Positions 35,336 to 45,599 of a DNA stretch of 64,000 nt are shown here, in pieces. A program made the position numbers and the translations under genes. This stretch comes from Bolinopsis microptera. Taxonomy: Eukaryota > Ctenophora > Tentaculata > Lobata > Bolinopsidae. Every line of letters starts with the position of its first letter. The first letter of the stretch is position 1. The stretch is from positions 4,459,538-4,523,537 of the forward strand of contig NC_087084.1 in assembly GCF_026151205.1 (NCBI RefSeq). Reading direction: 5' to 3'. Below the pieces are notes generated by a model, which did no database searches, was not told where the DNA came from, and was given only the letters and a program-made list of their open reading frames with translations.

Positions 35336-36682
35336 ATGAGAAATAAACAACTCCGCAGATGCAGGGCTAAGTCGGATGGGTGCATAAAAAATCACTCCAA
35401 ACATTTTTGTCGGCTATGTGATAAAAATAACTCGGATCATCTCTCCAGAAATTGCCCTCATGCTAGTACACTTTACCATGGAACTAAAGCCGAAAAAGCA
35501 AAAAAGATCATAATGGAGGGGCTTAAATGCAGTCCAACTGGCATGCTTGGTCGAGGGATATACTTTGTTGATAATAGGGATCATGCTCTAAAAATAGCAA
35601 GCGTCAAAAATCCTAACAATTGGTCTGTCTTAGAGTGCAGGGTTAATCTAGGGCCTCCCAAAAGATCACTTACAGGAAATCAATCTCATGATACAATTAC
35701 AAGATTATATGGAACAGTTGGTGTTCATGCTCCATGGTTAGGCATTAGAACCGACTTTATGGAATACTGCTTAACTAATGAAAAAAAGTGCAATGTGGTC
35801 GCAGAAATCTCAAAAAACGGAGAATTCATCATCATGAACAAAATTGCTATCCTCAAGGCACTTTATCAAATTTCGCAAGCCAGCAATGTGCAGTCGAGAA
35901 ACCCTGCATCAGTCACTCAAATGAAAAAGACTGTTCCACCAAGACGTGCTACTGTATATACGCAAAGACGACCTACAACGGTGCCAGCATGGCAACCGGT
36001 GACAACGCCAAAACGACAACTCGAAGTAGCGCTTAGAAAACCTGGAACAAAAGTGCCAAAACAAACTGCAGCAGTAGCGATACAACACTCGGCAGCACCA
36101 ACGCTGAGAAGTAGACAACCTGCAACAACTGCAGTGCCAAAACAAACTGCAGCAGTAGCGATACAACACTCGGCAGCACCAACGCTGAGAAGTAGACAAC
36201 CTGCAACAACTGCAGTGCCAAAACAAACTGCAGCAGCAGCAATACAACACTCGGCAGCACCAACGCTGAGAAGTAGACAACCTGCAACAACTGCAGTGCC
36301 AAAACAAACTGCAGCAGTAGTGATACAACACTCGGCAGCACCAACGCTGAGAAGTAGACAACCTGCAACAACTGCAGTGCCAAAACAAACTGCAGCAGCA
36401 GCAATACAACACTCGGCAGCACCAATGCTGAGAAGTAGACAACTTGCAACAACTGCAGTGCCAAAACAAACTGCAGCAGCAGCAAAACAACCCTTAGCAG
36501 ACCAATATCGACAACAACATGGCAAAGTTACTAAGCAGGCCACGGTAGTGCCAAAACTAACAATAGATATTTCGGCAGGGCCAAAGCCAAGAATTGGAAG
36601 AGGACAACCTGCACGAAGAGGACCTTTGGGTATGATATGCAACCAGATACGACGCTTGATTGGTTGTACATACTATAACTAA
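35336..36682 (+). CDS. Zinc-knuckle, PARP/Gig2-like domain protein with 27-residue repeats
   Basis: A single-exon gene of 448 codons. The first ATG is at 35336; the frame is open only to 35285. Residues 25-40 form a C-X2-C-X6-H-X4-C zinc knuckle (CRLCDKNNSDHLSRNC). Residues 46-77 carry LYHGTKAEKA and GMLGRGIYF, the H and Y motifs of the ADP-ribosyltransferase fold. The later segment ending NEKKCNVVAEI suits the compact PARP-like fold of Gig2-type proteins; a catalytic glutamate is not obvious, so activity is uncertain. From residue 240, five near-identical 27-residue units (VPKQTAAVAIQHSAAPTLRS...) form a basic, alanine- and threonine-rich tail, 81 bp per unit at 36053-36457, plus a partial sixth. 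The end is also basic (RIGRGQPARRG). AATAAA lies about 35 bp after the stop. Gig2 proteins in fish are interferon-induced; a role in defence here is only a suggestion. Confidence 0.75.
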   Translation: MRNKQLRRCRAKSDGCIKNHSKHFCRLCDKNNSDHLSRNCPHASTLYHGTKAEKAKKIIMEGLKCSPTGMLGRGIYFVDNRDHALKIASVKNPNNWSVLECRVNLGPPKRSLTGNQSHDTITRLYGTVGVHAPWLGIRTDFMEYCLTNEKKCNVVAEISKNGEFIIMNKIAILKALYQISQASNVQSRNPASVTQMKKTVPPRRATVYTQRRPTTVPAWQPVTTPKRQLEVALRKPGTKVPKQTAAVAIQHSAAPTLRSRQPATTAVPKQTAAVAIQHSAAPTLRSRQPATTAVPKQTAAAAIQHSAAPTLRSRQPATTAVPKQTAAVVIQHSAAPTLRSRQPATTAVPKQTAAAAIQHSAAPMLRSRQLATTAVPKQTAAAAKQPLADQYRQQHGKVTKQATVVPKLTIDISAGPKPRIGRGQPARRGPLGMICNQIRRLIGCTYYN

Positions 36683-36716
36683 AAGACAATGACTATAAAG
36701 TGTGGCATTTGTGAAA

Positions 36717-36722
36717 CAATAA
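36717..36722 (+). terminator. Polyadenylation signal AATAAA
   Basis: It lies about 35 bp downstream of the stop of the zinc-knuckle gene and supports that gene being a transcribed unit. Confidence 0.5.
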
Positions 36723-37248
36723 AACATTCTTTCTTATATTCATGCAAATAGAATTTCAGAAATGATTTCAAGAGGATCGTCAGTTTAATTTTTCATTACA
36801 TAATTGAGATCAACTGAATTGTCCTGCACACGCATAATATGCTTAAACATTACACGATCGAAAACACTTTTTTTGTCATTTTCCATGTTCTTTATTATAA
36901 CAAATGAAATTTATAGATATATACATATTTGTTTCCATACAGTGATCTCAATGTCTCGAGAGTACCTAATTTTCCATTATTTCTAGGTCTATTGAAATTC
37001 AAATGATGGAGTAGTTCGCTGTTTATTAGTCTCATGATTGATATACTGATAGTTGGATAATATCCGGTTGGAAGAGACAAGGATAAATGAAACAGGAAGT
37101 TAAGAATGTAGGCAAATTTTCGGCGTCAACGCCATCTTCAGGCTAAAATTGATACAAATATTAGTATTCAATTATAAATGGTTCTACATTAAAACTATAG
37201 TTAAATTATGCCAAATCAAAATCACACACACTGAATACTGGTATTATA
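36723..37248. other. Non-coding, AT-rich
   Basis: No gene or repeat is recognised. Confidence 0.35.
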
Positions 37249-37556
37249 TCTCTACTATAATTCAAAAGATTCTTTTTGTCTGTCTGTATGTACGACCGCC
37301 CACGTGCAAATTTAATGAGAAGTAGGAAGCTGCATAGTAACCATGGTGACGAGGATTGTTACACACACGTGCACGTGCGATAATTTTTGTTACGACATTT
37401 TGATCGGTTTTGTGCACTGTGGTAATTACGTTGTGTTCAGTGATGAGTGAGAGCTACATTTTAATGGGCTGTTTACTCGCATAGTTTTTTGATGCGATAA
37501 AAATTGACTACCAAAGAATACTATTAGCTTCCTCCCTGTGACCACGGGTTTTCTAG
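37249..37556 (+). mobile_element. Short Helitron-like element, copy A
   Basis: It starts A|TCTCTACTATAATTC, followed by a TCTGTCTGTATGT run, and ends CCACGGGTTTTCTAG|T with the imperfect hairpin CCCTGTGACCACGGG just before. TC at the 5' end, a hairpin then CTAG at the 3' end, and A/T flanks are Helitron hallmarks. It has no coding capacity. Copies occur at 41071-41378 (plus), 39221-39700 (minus, two degraded) and 20915 (partial). Confidence 0.6.
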
Positions 37557-37615
37557 TGTTATAATAAAAGTAAGAACAGCTCACATCCAGCTTACAAGCG
37601 CCATGAATAGGAGGG

Positions 37616-37750
37616 ACAATACAAATCCGTGCTTCGTCGCCCCTCACAGCTCGACTAGGAGAGTATTTATTTTGTTGCTGTGATGTCTATTTCTTACACG
37701 TTACAAGCATCTACTCAGTCAGCTCGTACGAAAAATATCACATCATAGTC
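37616..37750 (+). repeat. Dispersed repeat, copy 1
   Basis: CCGTGCTTCGTCGCCCCTCA, AGAGTATTTATTTTGTTGCTG and ACAAGCATCTACTCAGTC recur at 40931-41070. Here the repeat follows Helitron-like copy A; at 40.9 kb it precedes copy B. Confidence 0.75.
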
Positions 37751-37784
37751 CAGCTGCGACACGGATAAGATGAACAATGAACAT

Positions 37785-37975
37785 ATTGGACCTCATGCTC
37801 ATGAGTCATCGTTTAGTTTATCTGTGAGTGGTTGCTTTATCTGTGCGTGGTTGCTCTCCCGAATAAGATGGACAATTGGACCTGGCCTCATTCTCATGAG
37901 TCATCGTTTAGTTTATCTGTGCGTGGTTGCTCTCCCGGATAAGATGGACATTTGGACCTTATTCTCATGGGTAGT
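37785..37975 (+). repeat. Tandem direct repeat of about 90 bp
   Basis: CTCATGAGTCATCGTTTAGT and GTGGTTGCTCTCCCG.ATAAG are each present twice in order, with GGTTGCTTTATCTGTGCGTG as a smaller internal duplication. ORFs here are by-products. Confidence 0.75.
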
Positions 37976-38906
37976 ATTAAGTATGTATTTATAAGAAACA
38001 ACATTTGTGCAGAGCCAGTAGTTTGCACACACGACTGACCTAGATAGTTGGATAAAGTTATTTGTGGCATTTCCCGTGCTAAGTGTATTCAAGGGGGGTA
38101 AAAATAAGACCATCATTGTAATTAAAACGTCACAGGTGTGGTCCCCGCACGCAGCGGCCACGGGAGAGTTTATTTGTTCAGCGTATGTTTGAATTTATCT
38201 TTTTAGGAAGTATTCCTCGATTATTTCGATATGTTAAGTATGGACTGAAATTAAATTATTGCGCTCGAAGAACTACAATAATTTGATTTGTCCACCATAT
38301 TGCTAATGATTTTGCCAAAATCATCTAGGCTATGATTCCTGCTTTTTTGTCTAATACCAAGAGCAAAGGCTATTCGATGGGAAACTAAAAAAAGATCTTT
38401 GAAAAAATCAACAGGTGCAATGAGAAATAATCGAAAAAAACAGGAGACTAACATTCGAAAGTTCTAAAGGCAGTACTTACGAAATCTGGTTTCATAAAAA
38501 TGGGCCACCTCCAAGGAATCTACTTAAATTAAATCCCTAGAAGGAAATTTAGTAATTACCAAATTATCTCTTTTTTCGGATAATGGTGCCGACAGAACAA
38601 TGATCACTAGAGGCGTCTTCTATAAAGTAAACACTGCTGGATGATATTAAAAGCTTGATTTATTTTATAGTGTCATCTGGTCCCAGTTCAAAATCGACGA
38701 TTTAGTTGTTTCTTATTTAAAAGGAGATTAAAACTATCGGATGCTCTTGATCCCAGCGAAAACAATAGTTCCTAGCCGAATTTATCGCTGGTCATAGGTC
38801 AGAGCTTGTAAGTAATTGTATTACGATTATGCAAGCAATTTTCAATCGTGTGTACTGAAATCGAGTCTAAAAATGTATCTTCTTCTATAGTTTCTGAGCA
38901 ATTACC
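37976..38906. other. Non-coding stretch
   Basis: No gene is recognised; ORFs at 38251-38454 and elsewhere lack support. Confidence 0.35.
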
Positions 38907-39038
38907 GTGAAACTTTCAGGATATGTTCTAAGGATAATAAGAAGTTGCCCGGGAATGTTTAGATACGTGACTTTAAACACTTTTATTAGATTTAGTAAAT
39001 TTTATTTATTGAAACCATCTTTGCAGTGTACATGTACA

Positions 39039-40557
39039 ATGAAGATTGACAAGTTGTTACCTTTGATTGCAACGTACTTCGTCATAACTATTCAGGCCGG
39101 TAAGCCTTTTATTGTTTATTTCATTTAATTTCTGTAACCTTTTTAAAAACTTTAGCCGTTCTCTCCCGCAGCTAACCAAACTGATATTACTATTTTGGAA
39201 TAAAGAATTTTATAATATGACTGGAAAGCCCGTGGTCACGTGATCAGAAAGCTAATGGTGTTTTTTATAGTCAGTTTTTACCGTATCAAAAAGTATCCAT
39301 CACAAGCGAAGATAATCCAAAATCGTTACTATGCAACTTTATATTTCTCAACAAATTTGCAAATTGCACGTAAGCGGTCATACGTAGGTCAAAACTTTCG
39401 AATTATATGTAAGAATAGAAAACCCGAGATTACAAGCTGATAGTATTCTTTGAAAGTTAGTTACGATGATGGTCTTATTTTTAGCATCAAAAATATTCAT
39501 CACAACCGAACATATAGCCGCTTTGAATGTAAAACACACTCCAGACTATGTAATAGTTCTACAAAACCGATCATAATGCCCCTTCAATAATCTTTGCACG
39601 TGCACGTTCTCATATTCGTAACTATGAAATTTCCTATTTCTCATCCACTTTGCACGTGGGCGGTCGTACGTACGTGCAGAAAGAAACTGTCGAATATCAA
39701 ATATGAATATCACAAACACTTATAGACTTATATTCATTCCTTTTTGCACTTTTGCAGGAGCCGAACTAGAGAAAATATTGATAGTAAGATCTGAAGCAAA
39801 AAGCTGGTTTAATGACGATCAAGATGACCAGTATGGACTTGACCATTGTTAATGATCTGGCCCGGCGCGCGCTACTTCGTAGCACTTGCCGTCGGGCCAT
39901 TTCGAGAAGAAAGCGGCGCGCGCTACTTCGAAGAAATTTAGACGAGTAACATCCGTCAAGTATGGACCGAACAAAGCTCACGATGGAGATTACAGCACGT
40001 TCTACGCTGCTAAAAGCAGTGATCTGCAAGGAAACTTTCTAAAACTTTACCTATCAGGAAGTTATGAGATAGCTGTCGTTAAGATCACCAACAGGCTAGA
40101 TTGCTGTCAAGATAGGATAGGTAGTTAACACTGCCGTCAAGGTCTACAGTGGCGGGAAAGAAACGGGCGACTGCGGCACTATCTCAGGTAGTTAAGTCTT
40201 CTCATAATTTATTATATTATAAACATATTCATAATCAATACAAGCCCGTAATGCTGAGGGAAAACAAAAACACATACAATGACATTTGTCCTGTATCTGC
40301 AGTATTCGGAAACCACACGATTGGCCACAGTTACTTGACCACACTCTACAGTTACCAAGTAAAACATTATATCCCGTCTAATGACACGTACTTTAGCTTC
40401 AGATATCGACTCTGATCACTCAACGGATCCAGAAGCTCGAACATACACCCTGAATTGCAACAATGCTGAAGGAGATATGATCTTATAATATCAGGTCGAA
40501 CCTCGGAGTTGGGCCATGGTATCTCTGAAGTGGTGGTATATAATTATAAAGCTAAAA
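39039..40557 (+). pseudogene. F5/8C-type fucolectin (FTP lectin) gene, disrupted
   Basis: Exon 1 (39039-39099) encodes a signal peptide, MKIDKLLPLIATYFVITIQA, and ends in phase 1 at GTAAGC. Exon 2 (39758-40187) follows TTTGCAG in the matching phase and contains KAHDGDYSTFYAAKS, then VVKITNRLDCCQDRIG and VYSGGKETGDCGTIS. The ITNR.DCC..RI signature is typical of fucolectin/tachylectin-4/pentraxin domains that bind sugars. Exon 3 (40403-40557) reads DPEARTYTLNCNNAEGDMI, then SEVVVYNYKAK up to GTGAGT. Defects: in-frame stops TAA, TGA and TAG within a GC-rich insertion at about 39850-39935 holding two GGCGCGCGCTACTTCG copies 41 bp apart; a frame change near 40125; another near 40485. Exon structure is kept, so decay is recent or partly assembly error. 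Confidence 0.7.
39221..39700 (-). mobile_element. Two degraded Helitron-like copies, minus strand
   Basis: Copy one (39221 to about 39410) starts GGAAAGCCCGTGGTCACG and ends at GTAAGCGGTCATACGTA. Copy two (about 39415-39700) starts GAAAACCCGAGATTACA and ends GTGGGCGGTCGTACGTAC. Each matches the reverse complement of 37249-37556 in order. They lie in intron 1 of the fucolectin gene. Confidence 0.55.
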
Positions 40558-40593
40558 GTGAGTCTCCTTTTGTCAAAACCAGATGTGAGGTAA

Positions 40594-40652
40594 ACAGTAA
40601 ACACTTAAACAGTTAACAGTTAACAGTTAACAGTTAACAGTTAACAGTAAAC
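40594..40652. repeat. CAGTTAA heptamer repeat
   Basis: Five consecutive CAGTTAA units with diverged flanking units. Confidence 0.85.
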
Positions 40653-40930
40653 GACGATTTCCGGAACGGCTGCAGAGCAAGCAATCATAATCCGCGCGCT
40701 TTAAAAATAACAGAATCCCTGCGCTCAAGATACAGATGTTTGTAATTTGCTATCAGGTAGCAGTATTCAAGACTCAATAACTAAGATATCGAATGGTACG
40801 GTAGTAGTTCTGAACATGCTACTGTTAGTGTTACCTTTGTTAGATTAAGATCTACATAATCCAACGAAACTAACTTAAAACACACTTTCAATCACGTTAC
40901 AATGTGTCTAAATGTGATAAACAATCAGGG

Positions 40931-41070
40931 ACAATACATACCCGTGCTTCGTCGCCCCTCACAGCTCGACTACGAGAGTATTTATTTTGTTGCTGTGAGA
41001 TAGATTTCTACGTGAGTCACGTTTTCTTCTTACAGGTAACAAGCCTCTACTCAGTCTGCTCTCATCATAG
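40931..41070 (+). repeat. Dispersed repeat, copy 2
   Basis: The same family as 37616-37750, ending GTAACAAGCCTCTACTCAGTC directly before Helitron-like copy B. Confidence 0.75.
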
Positions 41071-41378
41071 TCTAGTTTTACTTATAATTCAGAGAATTCT
41101 TTATGCTGTTTGTTTGTACGACCGCCCACGTGCAAATTAGTAAAAAAGCAAAAGGTTGCATAGTAACCATGGTAACGAAGGTTGTTACGTGCACGTGCAC
41201 GTGCAAAGATTGTTAAAACGGCATTTTGTTCGGCTTTGTTGATATTACGTTCGCGTTAAGTGTTTAGTGCGAGCTACATTTTAATCGGCTGTATCTTCGG
41301 TTGTGACGGATATTTTTTGATGCGATTGAAACTTATTAACAAAATATAGCTTCCTCCCTGTGACCACGGGCTTTCTAG
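41071..41378 (+). mobile_element. Short Helitron-like element, copy B
   Basis: It shares with copy A GTACGACCGCCCACGTGCAAA, AGTAACCATGGT, GAGCTACATTTTAAT and the terminal CCTGTGACCACGGGCTTTCTAG followed by T. The 5' end is less clear than in copy A. Confidence 0.6.
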
Positions 41379-41495
41379 TATTACATAAAATGGTGATGTC
41401 CACACGTTTTAAATTCTGTCCAATTGCATACTATTTAACGAACATGAGGGTCGTGTTAATCAAGTTTGTCTCTGAATATGTTTGAAAAGAAATCC

Positions 41496-41694
41496 CTATA
41501 CTAAACTTCTCGCATTCTTCCTTATTATTGATAAGCTGGGTTTAAATGAATTAATATAGTACGCTTCAGTCACTTTTCGTTTTATGGTGCTAAATAAGTT
41601 AATTTTTAAAATATCGAAAGAAATGTCTGGGTCTAAGTTTTTGTGAAATTCTAAATAATGAACAGCCAACGCATTATCAGGATATTTTAAAGGA
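41496..41694 (-). mobile_element. Penelope-like element, C-terminal part of GIY-YIG region
   Basis: On the minus strand the frame reads SPLKYPDNALAVHYLEFHK, then LDPDISFDILKI and REALYI-like VTEAYYINSFKPSLSI. This is the C-terminal half of the GIY-YIG endonuclease of Penelope-like elements (E..YI..LKPSLN). Its N-terminal half is at 43742-43960; the LINE at 41700-43741 separates them in mid-codon-frame. A stop follows shortly after. Confidence 0.7.
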
Positions 41695-41699
41695 CTGTT

Positions 41700-43741
41700 A
41701 ATAATAATAATAATAATAGGATTATGGCCACATAGCCATCTCGACAAAACTTGAAACCCAACTGCACTCTACGCTATTGCAGTTCGCACAATATTTTCAA
41801 AAAGAAAAATGTTCCTATCCGGAACATGTAATGATTAATTATTTTAAGGACGTTAACATGTAGTTCTGAATTTAACAATCAAGATACATTGATTCCTCGG
41901 TATTTAGCAATCAATGGGTTATTAGACATGAAATATGCATATGAATCATGCTCACATGTATTTATTTTTGACATCAAGGTTTCGCTGAGATCCCAGAAGT
42001 GACCCTTTGACGATGCTCCACTCGCTATCAGTTCATTTTTATAACATTGAAGTCGAGCTTTGAATGCGTCTACTGAACTGGCTTCTTTAACCGAACTTGG
42101 TACTTTGTTCCAGTAATTGGCAACCCGGTTACTGAGGACCTGATTCTCTGATTTCCTCTTTTATCTTTTAGGATCTTGGTACCACTACGTGATATCTTGA
42201 AAAGATCTTGTCCATAGTCCACTTTACCCTTCGTTATTTTAAAGGTTTCAATAAGATCACCCCTCATACGGCGCTCCAGTAGTGTTGTTAACTGGAGGAT
42301 TCTCAGTCTCTCGTCGTATGGTAGGATACCAATCCCGTCGATTATTCGTGTAAATTCTCTCTGAACATCTTCTATCTTTTTAATAGTCCTCCAGTTTCCG
42401 TGCTCTGCTGGTAGATTCCACACTTGCACAGCGTATTCGATGTGAGGTCGAACTAGAGTTCGGTAGACATTTAGCATAACAAATTTGTTACGGCAGATCA
42501 AGCTTCGTTTGATCCAGCCTATAACAGACTTTGCTTTTTTCACGGACTTATCTATATGGTCACTCCAGTCCAGGTTTCTGGTAGTTAGAACTCCAAGATC
42601 CTTTTCTGACTTCACTTGGGGGAGGCATTCCCCATTCATGAAGTACTCATGCATTGGATTGTTACGCCCAATATGTAGAACCTTACACTTGCCATCCTTC
42701 ACATTGAATCTTAGGAGCCATTCCTTCTCCCACGCATTGAGTTTCAGTATATCATCTTGTGCAACACTGTGCCTAGCTGTGCTCGTTACTAGCTTAAGAT
42801 CGTCAGCAAAGAGTGATACGAAGCTCTCAATTCCATCAGTGAGATCATTTATGAAGAGCAGGAAGAGCAGGGGGCCCAGCACGGTTCCTTGATCGAGGGA
42901 CCCCGGATGTTACAGCAAAGACTCTAGAAAATGATGATCCAACCCTGACGCGAAATGTTCTTCCTGTTAGAAAGTCTTCCACGACTGCAAGGGTGTTGCC
43001 AGATATTCCAAAGGATTGCAATTTTCTCAGCAATCGTTTGTGTGGTACAGAATCAAAAGCCTTCTGAAAATCGAGATACAGTATATCAGCTGACCCGTCC
43101 TTCTCTAGTATCTCACTGATAATGTCCATACATTCCAGGAGGTTCGAGACGCAGGATCTTTTTGGTAGGAAACCGTGTTGTTCATTCACAATCATGGGGG
43201 ATACGTGAGCTAGAATATGGTTTCTTAAAAACCTCTCAAAGATTTTGGAAAGAACACACGTTAGGCTAATAGGGCGATAGTTGCTGGCTTGGGATTTATC
43301 CCCCTTTTTATGTAATGCAGTGACATTTGCTTGCTTCCAGATTTCGGGAATCTTTCCGTCGTTGTAGCATTTTTGGAACAGTGCTGTGACTGAATCAGCA
43401 AACTGTTTGTTTTCGGCTAGTGTTTTCAAAAGCTTGGGGTGCATATCATCAGGTCCAACGGATTTCCAGATGTTAACTTTACGAAGTTGATCTTGAACTT
43501 CACTTGTATTGAATTTCAGGTCAGGAATCGTCTCCTTTGCGCTGTCTCCGGGTAGTGGGTCAGGTATTGAGGCCTGATCCTCCTTTACAAACGTGCTCTC
43601 AAAGAAAATCCCAAGTTGGTTAGCCATATCATGTGCTGAGTGGAGTTCATCCCCACTAGCATCTCTGATTCCAGATATTGCAGCCTTAATCTTGCGCTTG
43701 GAGTTCATATAGCTGTAGAAAGCTTTTGGATTTATTTTTAG
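41700..43741 (-). mobile_element. CR1/L2-like LINE inserted in a Penelope-like element
   Basis: Direct repeats CTGTT at 41695-41699 and 43742-43746 flank the insertion. The element's 3' end (left side) is an (ATT)n tail preceded by GGCCATAATCC on the minus strand, a common CR1/L2-type terminus. Removing it restores the GIY-YIG reading frame on either side. The 5' part, including endonuclease, is missing. Confidence 0.85.
42070..43708 (-). pseudogene. LINE reverse transcriptase, one 4-bp insertion frameshift
   Basis: Two overlapping frames form one reverse transcriptase. The first (43708 to 42845) has SVGPDDMHPKLLK, NYRPISLTCVLSKIFERF, QHGFLPKRSC and ILYLDFQKAFDSVPH up to SGVP. The second (42882 to 42070) resumes at LGPLLFLLFINDL with catalytic FADD, then EKDLGVLTTRNLDW and RPHIEYAVQVWNL. 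The break at about 42890 is a 4-bp GATC insertion inside the codons for the usual SGVPQGTVLGP motif. Otherwise the domain is intact. The ATG at 43708 is just the first methionine of a truncated frame. Confidence 0.85.
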
Positions 43742-43960
43742 CTGTTGTTGATTGCTCTTCGATGCAGATGTTTTGAAAATTTATCGTGTGTTGTTCTACT
43801 TGTTTCCCCTATAATATATAGCTCTTGACATAATTTACACGTGACTTTGTATATTACACATTTCACATTTAGGGTTTGCAGTCGTGATTTGTTGTGATGA
43901 GTGGACATATGGCACAGTTTGCATGGCACCAGTTTGCACCATTTGCACCATACCAAATAC
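43742..43960 (-). mobile_element. Penelope-like element, N-terminal part of GIY-YIG region
   Basis: CKWCKLVPCKLCHMST is the CX2C-type linker that precedes the nuclease in these elements. CVIYKVTCKLCQELYIIGET followed by SRTTHDKFSKHL carries the GIY-YIG motif (here with one extra I) and the R and H positions. The reverse transcriptase normally upstream is absent; other repeat sequence begins at about 43970. Confidence 0.75.
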
Positions 43961-44183
43961 GATATGCTAATGCCAGGCTGTTGCTACAGCTATACTATTA
44001 TCTTGGTATACGTTGCATGCCACTTTTCGCGCGCGAAGCGCGCGCCGCCGAATATATATATATATATTATCATAGTAACACTAACTGTCGCTTGTCATTT
44101 TTGTACTTGATTTTTTGCTACAGTAATGCTCAATACTTATGGCACAATTTGGCTTCTCTTCGCAAATAAAGTTCGACCTTGGC
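43961..44183. repeat. Hairpin-ended repeat remnant and AT dinucleotide run
   Basis: GCGCGCGAAGCGCGCG at about 44030 is a perfect hairpin, followed by an (AT)n run at about 44050-44067. The lead-in resembles 21055-21100. Confidence 0.5.
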
Positions 44184-44271
44184 TTACTGGGCCGCGCTCA
44201 GCCTGTCTGTGTCATTCCGCCTAATCTCTATTCTATGTTAATGAACATAATAGCCTGGGGTCCCCAGGTAA
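44184..44271 (+). repeat. Short dispersed element, copy 1
   Basis: TTACTGGGCCGCGCTCAGCC, CATTCCGCCTAATCTCT and the palindromic AGCCTGGGGTCCCCAGGTAA occur here and, shortened, at 54852-54922. It may be a small non-autonomous element. Confidence 0.7.
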
Positions 44272-44461
44272 ACCTTGGCTAGATGTCAAGAAGATAGATT
44301 TATTCATATTTTCATTGAAAGATGTATGAACTATGATGGTTTTGGTCAGCGAAATTAGTTGCTAGAACTTTCCAAACTAAGTGAGAGTGAATGTATATTA
44401 AATATTTCATTGGAAAAAAAAGAATTACGTTATTCATGGGTTACTTGTTGGCAGTGAATGT

Positions 44462-44680
44462 ACTGTGCCGTATTGTTCTGTGCATTGTTCTGTGTATTGT
44501 TCTGTGTATTGTTCTGTGTATTGTTCTGTGTATTGTTCTGTGTATTGTTCTGTGTATTGTTCTGTGTATTGTTCTGAGTATTGTTCTGAGTATTGTTCTG
44601 TGTATTGTTCTGTGTATTATTCTGGGTATTGTTCTGTGTATTGTTCTGTGTATTGTTCTGTGTATTGTTCTGTGCCGTAT
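44462..44680. repeat. 12-bp tandem repeat (GTATTGTTCTGT)
   Basis: About 17 near-identical units; the ORFs of CIVL/CSVY repeats are translations of it. Confidence 0.95.
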
Positions 44681-44699
44681 TATTACAACATCAATTATA

Positions 44700-45599
44700 C
44701 TTTACTTCATTAGATACCACTAAATTGCGGAGGAAACTTAGTCAGTAACTGAAACTTAGGTGAATAAGTGTACAACGTGCTAAACCGAAGTTCAGACTGA
44801 CCAGTGAAATTGGGCGAGCGTACCAAGTGTCATTTTAATTAGATGTTTTAGTCAGTGATTTATTATTGAAGCTTGTAATTACAATAACTAATGCTCCTGT
44901 AAATACTTTAATTAATTGTTTGTTCCGTTATTCTTTTTCCTTCCTCTTTTCCTTGTCATCCCCTTTAGTTTTAAGATTCTTGCTATAAAATGGCTACAGC
45001 TAACACTATTAATGCTAAGTAGCAAACAACAAGTGGGAGGTGGATCGTTGGTATACCGTTAAATCGATTTTACACCGCAATTCCAGTCGCAAGCCTGGGA
45101 CCACTACTAGCATTGTCACAACATCTACAAAGCTGCCATATAGCCTGACTGACAATTTTCTCGACTGACTGACAATGTTTCTTCTTTTCCCCATTTAGAA
45201 TACAAAGATTAGTACATTTTAGCTTATGATTAATATTATATTTTTACCTATAGTTTACCTAGATTACAAACCCTGGAATCCTATATATAAGCCTATAAGT
45301 GGACGTCCATTCCATCGTTATGGATCCAACTACATCAAATTATTCAGTGATCTGCAGCTGTAGTCAGGACTAATTGCTAATGTAACTTAAAAACGTACTA
45401 ATGTAACTTAAAAAGTGTTAGAAGAATCCAGAGGGAAGCTTCAGAGGGAACTTCGTTCAAAATTATTTTGTTATTTATTTTACCTTAGGAACAACAGATT
45501 AGCCTACGCCACCTTTAATTTGACAATATTTTGTTTTTATGAACCAGACTAATATAATTATAATACATAAATGGTAAAGCCACTAAAGCAGTAATATTA
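44700..45599. other. Non-coding stretch
   Basis: AT-rich, no gene recognised. Confidence 0.35.

Noticed and set aside
35909-36642. Minus-strand ORFs rich in C, A and L
   Set aside because: They are antisense shadows of the 81-bp repeats in the zinc-knuckle/PARP-like gene.
40594-40652. CAGTTAA repeats as an interstitial telomere
   Set aside because: The unit is not a known telomere repeat and there are only about five copies.
44391-44723. ORF of CIVL repeats that could pass for a membrane protein
   Set aside because: It is a 12-bp tandem repeat; a second frame is open as well.
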